From Bedellia somnulentella (taxonomy: Eukaryota > Arthropoda > Insecta > Lepidoptera > Bedelliidae), in assembly GCA_963576735.1 (NCBI GenBank), contig OY755175.1, positions 10,866,401 to 10,930,400 on the forward strand: DNA of 64,000 bases, in the 5' to 3' direction. The notes beneath the pieces were generated by a model. The model saw nothing but the letters and a program-made list of their open reading frames with translations. It made no database searches and had not been told where the DNA came from. Position 1 is the stretch's first letter; each line of letters begins with the position of its first letter. Positions 1 through 12,300 of the stretch are shown here, piece by piece. The position numbers were made by a program, and so were the translations under genes.

Positions 1-229
1 AGATTACGTTTAAGTAGTGCAATACAGAGTCGGGTTGAAATGTATCTTTACCATGTATCGCCGTGTGTATCGTATGAGTATTTTTAATAGATGTTGGTGA
101 CACTCAGTCATTAAGTTTATTTTTCGCATTTTCACTGGAAGCGAAATGCCCAAAGGATACAACCGCCTTGAATGTTCGCAAGAATAATTCTAATTAGGTG
201 TTTCCTTATTATTATATCTTTGATTATAG

Positions 230-396
230 CCCTTGATCAACAATTCATCACAGTTCTTCCGTTTGAAGAACGCATCCTATGGTTATGGGCAGCATTGATA
301 GCCTTCAGCATCCCTGAGCTTGGAATATTCTTAAGATCAGCAAGAATATGCTTCTTCAAGACTGCGCCGAAAGCAACCTCTTTACATTTTATAATA
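230..396 (+). CDS. CHS2: CHS2 exon w1: N-terminal membrane segment
   Basis: First CHS2 exon in the window. It begins in phase 2 after a TAG acceptor and ends at ATA|gtaagt. It encodes a transmembrane helix rich in W, L and A, followed by the FLRSARICFFK stretch typical of insect chitin synthases. Same length (167 bp) as CHS1 exon 53993-54159. No homologue of the preceding CHS1 exon is found in bases 1-229. Confidence 0.88.
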
Positions 397-3300
397 GTAA
401 GTTGCATATTTTTTTCGTCTACACCCTATAATGGGAGAATAATAGAGAAGTACTATTAAGAACAACACGTGACTTTTGTCACCTGATAATCGAGTTCTTC
501 TCCTGACATATAAGATAAGCGATTTAAACGACCCACCATCAGCTGATATGTCTGTTGCTATCTGTTTTTCAAATCGGGTATATCCCTCTAATTTTCCTGA
601 TCATGTGCAACTCTTTTCTTATTTCAGGCGTTCATTATCGACACACTTCAAACCATCGGAATCGCAATACTGGTTCTTGCAGTTCTACCAAACCTAGATG
701 TATTGAAAGGAGCCATGCTTTTAAATGCAATGTGTCTGATTCCCGGAATTTTAAACATGCTAAGTCGGGACCGTACCGACGCAAAATACTATCAGAAGAT
801 TTTGCTCGATGTGTTGGCTATTTCTGCCCAAGTCACCGCTTTCTTTGTATGGCCCTTGACCAGTGGGAACTCTGTGCTTTGGTTTATTCCTTTTGCCTGT
901 GTATTGGTATCGCTGGGTTGGTGGGAAAACTATATTAACTACATCGATAAGAATTCTTTAGGTATTTATATTTTATTTACTATAATTTTCCTCATATTCT
1001 ATTGATCTCGGAATATTAATAGTATGCAGACTAAATTATCCTGTATGAATAAATAGGCAATGTAGCTGACGTAAGGTATACTTTCTTATCTATATATTTT
1101 GGGACAACAATCTAATTTCCGTGAGCCGTTGCAGCACTTGTACCCACGATTTCTTTCCAGTTTTACTGAAAATTCTCTAAGAGAGATAAGAAAGGCTGGC
1201 TATAATGATAATAATCGTTTGTATTTATGTTCAATAATCAAATTGCTTTTATGTTTCAGGTGTGATAACTTATTTATACTACCTCCGAGATAATTTAAAA
1301 AGAACTCGATACAATACACAACTGAAATTAACGTTTTGGAAAATTATCTTATTCATGTTTTGTATAATGCTGTCTTTGTTCATGCAAGGAGAAGATCCCC
1401 TTGCCTTCTTTACATCGTTGTCAGATAATTTTGCTGAACGAACTTATCTTGTCCAAGAGGTATGCTTGCTAATTTATTATTTAAATACTTTTGGTCTTTT
1501 TATGACTTATGTTTGCTTATTTTCGATTATGATTGAATTAAAAACCACTTAATCTCAACTTTCTCAATCTGTGTAGATTAAACGAGACACGTTGGCAGTG
1601 AGGGAAATAATTCGGTATGCAAAGTTTTACTTAAGTGATGCTGACTACAAAACTATTTCGAGATATTATGGTTTGAAACAATATTTTCCTGGAATAAAAT
1701 TAAATAAAGCTATGATGATCTTTATTTTATCACAATACTTTAACAGTGTTTGACCTTCAATGTCATTTCAAAGACATTCGTTTTTGAAGTTTATTAAAAA
1801 AATACTGAAATTCATAGCTTTAATTAACATAATATCGTAATAATATCATTTGGGATCACATTTCGCTTCATTTGCATGTCGTTACGTGAATTTATCGATC
1901 GATGACGTCATTAAGAACAAAAGTTGAACAATCTTTAAAAAATCATAACTTTACAATTACTCGTTTTAAATGAAAAATATTCAAATTAGTCTTTTATTTT
2001 CGTCGTTACTATCAAATAAAAATATTTAATAAATACCAAAAAAAAAACTTTGCTCACCGAATTTAATGTTTTTCGACATGAATTCCTCATGTGGGGATTA
2101 TTATTCATAAATAAAAGATGTTATTAAAGGAATTCATGTCAAAAAACATTAACTTATGTGATAGTTAGGCGTTTCCAACATTTGCATTCTATCTGAAAAG
2201 GTAGACAAGTGGCCGTCCGAATTAGTTAAAATTCGGAGGTAGGAAACGCAAACACTACTTGAACGTGTAAAAAAGAAACAAAGGATAGAGAAATTTCGCG
2301 CTGGATGCCAACTGACACTGTAGCTCAGTTGGCAGAGCGACGGGGGCGTATACCCGAAGGTCGCGGGTTCGAACCCCGCCAGTGTCGAAATTTTTCTTTC
2401 CTTTAATAACATCTTTTATACCGAATTGTAAAAATATATATTAATGAGTTACACATAGTAATGAAACAGTGTGTTTGTGAACGACAGCAATTTGTTGAAC
2501 CCCCTATCACGTGCATACCACCTCCCCTTATTTAAGTGTTAAATGTACTTGACCAATTTGTTTCTAGTTTGATGGTCACCAAACATGAATGGCGCTCTAA
2601 ATGACATTCTTCTGAAACAAAATATAAATATACCAAATTTGTCATTTTCGTTCATCAAACCATAATTTGTGCTGACAATAATACGTTTTTCAGATACAAA
2701 TAATAATTCAAGACACAGACCTAGGCATTGTAGAATTCGCTCCAAGTGGTGACTCCTATGAAATGCCAATAGCTTGGTCTACGTTCCTATGGATTGCTAT
2801 GATTCAAGTTGGCTCCAGCTACATTTGCTATATCTGCTCTATATTCGCTTGCAAGATTCTCATACAAAACTTCAGTTTCACGTTTGCTCTAAGTCTCGTT
2901 GGACCATTGGTGGTCAATGTACTGATTATATTTTGTGCTATAAGAAACAGAGATTCGTGTGCCTACCACGACGTAATACCAGATTACCTGTTCTTTGAAA
3001 TTCCACCTGGTAAGTTTTTTACATCTTAAAAATATTTTGTTACATCCTTATGATTGTGATTACAGCATCACAACCGCTGTTGAGTATAGGCTTCCCATAA
3101 AAATAATCGAAGTGAAGGTTTCCTTTCTTGGCTTTCATTGATCTTCATAAAATTTAATTTTCTTCTTTTAAGCACTTTGAAATGATTCAATTTTCAGTAT
3201 ACTTCATCTGGGACTATATTGCTCGTGAAATGACATGGGTATGGGTACTCTGGGTGGGGTCCCAAGCGTGGATCACGTTTCACGCGTGGCAGCCACGTAC

Positions 3301-6300
3301 AGAACGTTTAGCAGCGTCAGATAAGCTGTTCAGAAAACCGTGGTACAGCGGAGTCATGGTCGATCAGTCGCTACTCCTGAATAGATCTAAGGATGATGAT
3401 ACTGAGATTCTTTTGGAGGTAAGATTAGATTGAGTGACATTGGAATATTATGTGGATGTATCAGTGACCTTTATTCTTTTATAACAACGCATTTATAAAG
3501 TGTTTGATATTTGATAGCTTATTAGTTTCTGTTTTGTTAGATACGTCAGGATCGTCGTTTTTTAAAAATAAGTTATTATATTGGAAACCGAGAGAAAAGT
3601 TAAAAAAGGCAAAGAAAAATGTACTAGATCATAAATAGATATTTAGTGTTTTTAAAGCCATCGCCAACACACTTATGGTCTCTCTCTTAAAGCTAACATT
3701 TTACACAATGAAATCACTGGCCCCAGTTAGCATCATTAAAAAATAATAATATGTATTATAAATAGTAACCCTTTCGTTAATTTCGGTATTTATATTGTAC
3801 TTTAAATTGCAGGATCTCAACGACCTACCCAGTACAAAAGAGGAACTGAATGATGACATGTTTGTTTTCAACGATGTGAAGCCTTCGGATCATATCACAC
3901 GGTATGTATTCAAACTTTTTTTTAATCATTTTTCATATATGGATTAAGTTTTTTTCATATAGGCCGTGTAGTGTCGGCTTAGAATAACACTACCCCATTT
4001 CTACCCATGGGTGATCGTAAGAGGCGACTAAGGGTATAGGGGCTTCTTAAGTGATTTTTGGGCGATGTGGTTGGAGACCCGTCACCAACAACCTTTACTT
4101 TGCCATCTTTTCCCCATGCAACTTTCCAAAAGTGCCTGAGGAATTTCTAGTTCCTTAGCTCTGGCTACCCCTTCTAGGTATTTATAGCCGTTAGTATAAG
4201 TATGTATGTATGTTTTTTTCATATATAGAGCTTAAAATGTATGTTTTTATGATCTTCTTAATATTAATTTCTCAGCGCGGATAAATTTACAACCTCAATA
4301 TATATTTTGAGAAAATTGATTTCTATTTTTTATTGGATTTTTATCTTAGAAGCATATTATAAGTTGCCAACATAATAAATCGATGCCATCGACCATTTAC
4401 GACTTAAAACTATCCGTTATTCTAGCTGTCAGTTCTAGCCTTTATTTGTGAATCCACTTTTTCTACTGTTACCCCAAAGTGTTATTAAATTGTCGGCTTA
4501 TTAATCATTGCCACAATGTATTTTTTCAGTATATACGTGTGCGCCACAATGTGGCATGAGACCAGAGACGAGATGATGACGTTCTTGAAGTCCATATTTC
4601 GGATGGACGAAGACCAGTGTGCTCGGCGGGTCGCGCAGAGGTATTTAGGGATCGTGGATCCTGACTACTATGAGTTGGAAAGTAAGTATTATATAAAAGC
4701 CTTATGTACTGGGATAAACAAAGAATACATAACATTTGAAAACGCGTAAGTGCTTAAATCTCTTCCGCACCGTTTACATTAGGTTTAAAACGTTTTAAAG
4801 CCGTTTCTTTTTGGGGGTTGATATTCGGGGATATTCAATCTAAAATTAAAGTTGAGTTTAGTAACCTGAATTCCATTTGTAATCAAACATCTGGTTTTTT
4901 GCCAATAAATACGTTTTACACAAAAAGTTTATCCTAGGTCTTAAACTTTTATATACCTTTGTGTAAAAATTGTTAAGCGGTTTAAAGTTTTAACAATGTT
5001 GAGTATAATTTTGTTAGGACATAAACCCTTGCACATCACAAGCAAACCAAATTTTAAAAAGCTAAATAATCATCCCCATTTTCAGCTCATATATTCATGG
5101 ACGACGCCTTCGAGATCTCAGACCACAGCGCCGAAGACTCCCAAGTGAACCGCTTCGTCAAATGTCTCGTAGAAGCGATAGATGAAGCTGCTTCGGAAGT
5201 TCATCTTGTGAATATGAAACTAAGGCCTCCGAAGAAATATCCTTCATCCTATGGAGGCAGGCTGGTGTGGACTATGCCGGGAAAAACTAAACTGATTTGT
5301 CACCTGAAGGATAAGTCTAAGATTCGGCATAGGAAAAGATGGTCGCAGGTATTGTAGCGGTACCTGTAATTACTAGAATATATTTTGAAGGCACTATGTA
5401 GTGTTGACTTATAATAGTTCGCGCGGGTTTCGTACTAGACGATTAAGGATATTAGGACTTTCATAAGTTATTGTGTGATGATGTGGCAGGAAACCTAACA
5501 CCAACCAGTATTTATTTTGGAAACTTTTGGAAACGTATATATAACAAAAAAAGTTTTTCTTATAAAAATATTAAAATTGATTTGTGTCAGTAAAATTTAA
5601 AATAAACATAAGATTTAAATAAATGTATAAATGCTTTGCTCTGACATGTATGAAACAAAACTGTAGATAAGAAATAAACATAATTCTAATATTCGTACAT
5701 TGTCTAGGTAATGTACATGTACTACTTCCTTGGACACCGCTTGATGGACTTACCGATATCGGTGGAACGCAAAGAGGTGATAGCTGAGAATACTTACCTC
5801 CTTGCCCTGGACGGGGACATAGACTTCAAGCCTAATGCGGTTACTCTGTTGATGGACTTGATGAAGAAAGATAAAAATCTTGGAGCCGCCTGTGGCAGAG
5901 TACATCCTGTTGGATCTGGTAAGATCTGCTTTTCGATTTCTTGTAAGTGGGAGGGCGGGCGGTGCACAGTGCATGTTGCATGAAGACTGCAGGTACTTAG
6001 CGGAATTAAGCAAAATAACTTATTAATATTAGTATTTCTGGTAATATTGTTTGAGCTCGATTTTTTAAATCTAATATTAAAATCTTGTGTAACAGTGTTT
6101 ATTACCAAACTCCTAAGGAACGGCTTACGCGATTCATAATAAATTTTGTTTGCATACAGTAGATTTGGGATAGGACTTTGAATATTTTTCATCATCGTAA
6201 ATAAATAAAATTGGAGTCCGGTCCATACTAGGGGTTCTCTGGTATAACTTTGCAGGAATGTAGACTTCTACTGCGTATAATTAATAAAATTTTTATTGTT

Positions 6301-9300
6301 CTGATTCATTATCCCGCATAGTCCATAGTTTAAGATAAACCATGTGATTGGCAGGAGGCCGTGTCGTCAGTTTTTTTTTTCTTTTCATTACTGCTCTGCT
6401 GCTTTATTACTGCTGCTGTTTGTATAAACAGTATGTTGTATGCCGCTCTTTTAAGCCACTAAATCCTGCATATTATATTTTTAGTTGTTACTCAAATATG
6501 AACTTTTATAATACAATTTGCCGTGTAGTACCGGTTTAGAATGTCACTACACGTTTTTTCCCACGGGTGTCATAGGAGGCGTCTAAGAGTATGGGCCTTT
6601 TTATGTGGTTTTTGGGTAATACGGTTAGAGACCCATCACCAACGATACTGTATTTCTAGCGTCTTGTCCCCTATAAACTTTCAAATGTGGCTGATGAGTT
6701 TTCTAGCTCTGAAGCTGTGACTACCCCTTTTAGGGATTTAAGGCCGTGAGTATATATATATGTACAGTTCTCCAAAACTAATAATGCGCATGCAGAACTT
6801 CGGTAGTTCTCGTATTCCGGAAAAACCCGAATACATGAATCGTAAGCGCCCTAAACAATGCACTTGCATTTTGCAACTTGTCTTAAAGTAATACGAGTCA
6901 ATATCATGTGTTCATAAACGAAAACAATTCGGACGGGCGCTGACTGTTGCCGGGCAGTCAAAGGTACGTCAATGTCAATCGTCTTTCTTAACATATTGTT
7001 GGTGACCGCACGTGTTCTCTCCGAGTGGAATTATAGAGAGCTGCTATCATACACCCTTCTTTTGTTGGTTTTCAAATGTAAATTTAATTTGAACTTTATC
7101 CTTTTACCCCCCCGATTTTTCTATCAGGCTTGTCACAGAATTTCTCCTAAACGGTTGATCCGATCACAGCCAAATTTTGCACGATGGTTCAAGACATCAA
7201 GGACAAGGTTTTAAAAGTACTGTACAATTTTCGAAGTAAATCAATCCAACAAAGATTGAAGCATATTCGCAACCGTGTGGATATTCTAGCATTCTGGACT
7301 TATCGAACATCACGAAAATTGACATGGAATCGTCGAATCAAATTCCGTTACTGATAAATTATGACATGCACTTAACCACTCTATATACATATCGTCTCCC
7401 GACGCTCGGTGAACACGATCTTTGCCGAATAGTGACGAAGATTTCTATGCGCATTATTAATTTTGGAGAACTGTATGTTATAATACAAAATGCTGAATTC
7501 GAAGACAAACTTTTCATTTTTAAATACATTTAATTGTTACAATTACAACACTGTGTTTTAGGTTTCATGGCCTGGTACCAAATGTTCGAGTACGCGATTG
7601 GTCATTGGCTGCAAAAGGCGACGGAGCACATGATCGGCTGCGTGCTCTGCAGTCCGGGATGCTTCTCTCTGTTCAGAGGAAAGGCTCTCATGGATGACAA
7701 CGTTATGAAGAAATACACGTTGACTCCTCATGAGGCGAGGCATTTTGTGCAGTATGATCAAGGTAGGTTTACTATTGTTTTGTATATACACATTTGTTTT
7801 GGAGTGAGAAGTTAGTTAGTTTTTCACGTGATAACGTCTCAAAAACAGACGAAGTCGATTGTATGCACAAATTGGTTCACGTTTCGCCGGCGCGATGGCA
7901 CGATGTGCGAATTCGATCAATTAAAACCGTATTAAAACATCGAATGGTTTCAAACTATTTTACTATATTGTGTAATATTTCTAGCCATATAGACAAACGA
8001 TCTTTTCAAAAAAGCCCCAATACCCTCATTCAGTTAATCACGTTTAACAAACACCTCGCGGGAAGAAATAGCTAGTACTATCCGATACCAGTACTACACA
8101 GCAATTTTTTTTCCAATATCCTACTTTATTTATTTTATTTTATTTTTTTTGACTTTGGGGGGCTTACAGCTATATTTACAATATGTTGTCGTCCTACGGC
8201 ACCCCACTGGTGCACAGGGCCTGCACAAGCTCCCGCCACGCCTTCCTGTCTGCCGCGACTTCCCTGGCCGCACTCCAGCTCAGTCCCGCCGCTCGCAGCT
8301 CGCTCTTCACGCTCCGGCGCCAAGTGTGTACGGGACGGCCGCGGGCTCGCTTGCCGTCCGATGGTTTCCACTTGAATGCGATGCTGGCGTTTGTGGTCCC
8401 TCTTCGAAATGTGTGATTTTCACAGTGCGATGTCAGTCACAACTGGAGTCTGCTGGCATTGGTTCCACAGGTCCACGTTCCGGATTGTCATTGGCCAGTA
8501 AATGCGGAGGATTGACCTCAGGGACTTGTTGACGAAGACTTGGAGCTTATTCGTCAGCCCCTTTGTCACTCTCCACGTTTCAAAGCCAAAGAGCAGAACA
8601 GATTTCACCACGGATTCGAAGAGGGAGATCTTTACTCGACGGGAAAGGACATTTGACCAGACAGGTCTCAGTTGGGCAAAGGCCGCGTTTGCCTTCCGTA
8701 TCCTGCTTTCAACATCCTCGTCTGCACTTCCTTAACACGTAATAACACTACCAAGGTAACAAAACTTACTAGCGGATTCTAGGGGGGTATCTTGAAGCTT
8801 CAATGGTTCTGTCGTTGAAGGATTTATCCGCATGTTGACTGTTTTGCGTTTATTAATTCGCAGGCCCATGACTTCTGCTTGCTTTCTAAGGCTCTCAAGT
8901 TTAGCTTCTAAATGGGCTAGAGTTGGCGAGATTAACACAATGTCGTCCGCGTAGTCCAAGTCTTCTAAGACAAAAGTGCCCCACTTCACACCTCGAGGTG
9001 TTTGGGTACTGCTCTCATGACGTCTTCCAACAGAATAATGAAGAGAAGCGGCGAAAGGAGGCATCCTTGCTTGACGCCCGCAGAGATGAATGTTGGTGTT
9101 CCAAGCTCCTTTTCATGAATCACCCGGCATGTGCTACCTTCGTACAGGGCGCGGATTTTATCAATAATACACTGCGGGGTGCCCCTGCGACTAAGGCTGG
9201 ACCACAACGCGCCCCAGTTCACAGTGTCGAAGGCTTTTTCGAAATCGACGTATGCCAGCAGTAGTTCCGACTGCCATTCGACACACTGCTCGATCAGTAT

Positions 9301-12300
9301 ACGCAAGGTGTTAGTGTGGTCTGTGCAGGAGCGTCCGGAGCGGAAACCGGCTTGTTCTTCCCTCAGCGTCTCAGCTACTGCTGGTGCGATGCGGTTGAGC
9401 AGAATCTTCGCTAGAACTTTTGCGGCGGCGGGTAGTAGTGTAATGCCGCGCCAGTTATCACATCGCGTTAAATCACCCTTCTTAGGAACTTTCACCAGAA
9501 GGCCTTGTTTCCATTCATCGGGAACTCGTCCAGTCTCCGAAATGCGGGTAAGAAGGGAATACAGCAGTGAAGCAGATGTAGCAGCATCGGCTCTCAGCAT
9601 ATCCACGTGCACATTGTCGACTCCTGGCGCTTTCCCTGGTTTCAGAGACTTCACTGCTATTAAAGTTTCATCAAATGAGGGAGGTGCTGTCGCAATGTCT
9701 AATACAGTGTCTATGACATGATATTGAATAATTACTTAATGTACCTATTTATTTCCCCCCAGGCGAAGACCGATGGCTCTGCACCTTACTTCTACAACGT
9801 GGGTACCGCGTAGAATATTCAGCAGCGTCAGATTCCTACACTCACTGTCCTGAACATTTTGACGAATTCTTCAACCAACGTCGACGATGGGTGCCCTCTA
9901 CTATGGCCAATATATTTGATTTGTTGGCTGATTCGAAGAGAACTGTGGCTGTTAATGATAGTATTTCTACACTTTATGTTGCTTACCAGGTAAAAATAAA
10001 CATAAAATAACATAAACGTTCACGCCGAATATCCCCGAAGGGGTTGGCAAAGGTACTAATACTTCTGAACATCACGTGACTTTGTCACCTGGTTTTCAGA
10101 GTACCCACGTTTTGCATGGACAGTGTACTCACGTGATAGGGGGCAGGCCTATCGCCGTTTTGTACGAATACACTGTCACATGACTAAGTACAACTCAGCC
10201 ATGTGGGTTTCCTCACGATGTTTTCCCTCACCGTTAACAACCGTGATAAATAAACCACACATATGTCTTTAGAAGAGACAAATTGGTGTAGGCCCGACCC
10301 GGGATTCGAACACTAGTCGTTTGCATGATAACCGGTGTTCTACCCATTGAGCTATCAGGTAAAAATATATTAGATTTAGTTGGGATGTGGTGAACAATTA
10401 TCGTTCTAGCTCGTATATTGCCTCGAAAAAGTGCCCCAGTCTTCCCTACATAATGTGATTTGTCTATTCATGTTCGTTGAAATCTTAGAGAATTTTTAAA
10501 GGGCTTGTAGAAAACAAGGTTGCCTGAGGCGCAAGGTTGTAACTTTCACAATATATGAAACCCTTTTGATAAGTAAAACGGTTCATAATTCTAGGAGCTG
10601 CATGTAAAAAAAAGCTGTACCACTTTAACTCTAAATACCTACTTATGGCTATAGATCCCAAAGAGTGGTATCCATAGCTTCAGAATAAAAAAAATTCATC
10701 AACCACTATATTCAAACATCTATATTTGGAACAGTTCTTATTTAGCTTTCAAATTACATTTCAATTTATGTAAATTCGCACTTTGCTTATTACTGACAAT
10801 ATTTTCAATAATTTCCAGATGTTCCTAATGACCGGGTCAATCTTGGGCCCTGGTACAATTTTCCTAATGTTGGTGGGAGCTCTCAACTCCATCACTGGAC
10901 TGAGCAATGTCAACGCTTTGCTGATCAACGCGATCCCGATTGTACTGTTTTTGATTGTTTGTCTGACGTGCGATTCTAAGATACAGGTAATATTGTGATG
11001 GGGAGAAATATATCTTAGATTTGTACGTGAAACAAAAATTTTGAATCTTTTTTAGATAATTGCGCAGTCGGAACCTTATTAAATTTTGTTTTATTAAAAA
11101 TCATTTTATGCACATTTAATCAATAAAAGTAGTATTACACACACTTTCTGGTCAAGTCATAAATTGCGAGTATAGTAATATTGTTTGTCTTTAATATTAA
11201 TTGTTTAAGTAATGTTTAAAATTTCAAGAATATTATCGTCGTATTCCGATCACTGAACTATTTCCTGTTTCTATAAATACATACATACATATACTCACGC
11301 CATTTGTTCCCATTGGGGTAGGCAGAGACTATCTATCGCCACTTTGTACGATCCAGACAAATCTCTCGAGCTTCGTTTACACCCATGTCTTTAAATACAT
11401 GTCTAAAAATACCTCCTGAGTGAGGGAGACAAACGTATTATCCACCACAGATAGGCCACCGAGGCAGTACGAAAAAACGCCTAAAGTTTGGCATAAGCAA
11501 ATTTACAATACGAAGTCTGTCGGGTCAGCTAGTATATTATAATAGGTACAAATAAAAATATATTTGCTTAACAAGTTTTCTTTTTTCTTCCAGCTAATGC
11601 TCGCAAACTTCATAACATGTCTCTACGTGATGATGATGATGGTAGTGATGGTCGGAATTGTTCTTCAAATAATAGAAGACGGGTGGTTAGCCCCATCGAG
11701 TATATTCACCGTGATAACTTTCTCTGTATTCTTCATCACGGCCGCTTTGCATCCTCAGGAGATCAACTGTCTGTTCTATATACTGGTGTATTATATAACT
11801 ATTCCTAGTATGTACATGTTGTTGATTATATACTCGCTCTGCAACTTGAATAACGTCTCTTGGGGTACTCGGGAAGTGGCGCAGAAGAAAACTGCTAAGG
11901 TATGTGATGATTAGTAATTAATTGGATTTACAAGTCTGTTGAAAATTGTTGCAGATCTTGGTTTAAAAAATTTATTGTGGTACGGAAAGTATCCATCATT
12001 AAAGAACAAGTTCTTCAGCGATGTACTTGTAGTTGATTCCCAAAATAAGAAACTTTCCGTTATCAAGTTAAAAGGTTTAATTATTAGTTTTTCTGAATTT
12101 TTGATAGGTAATAGAAGTGGAATCCTTAAAATGGGCATACACGCATAAAAATATATAAATGAAGTTTCAGTTTCTAGCATATTTATTTTCACAGGAAATG
12201 GAAATGGAAAAGAAAGCGGCAGAAGAAGCACAAAAGAAAATGGAAAGCAAGAGCTTGATGAGTTGGCTTGGCAAGTCAGAGGAGGAAAATGGTTCTATAG

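Noticed and set aside
172..229. An ATG start for CHS2 at 172
   Set aside because: The frame before 230 is hydrophobic noise unlike any chitin synthase N-terminus; the AG acceptor at 228-229 and phase fit an internal exon.
2314..2386. A functional tRNA gene
   Set aside because: Acceptor and T arms are perfect, but the anticodon loop has eight bases, lacks T33, and the copy sits in a repeat.
8986..9654. A host gene with a reverse transcriptase domain
   Set aside because: 5'-truncated, frameshifted and with a 3' tail; an ordinary LINE remnant.
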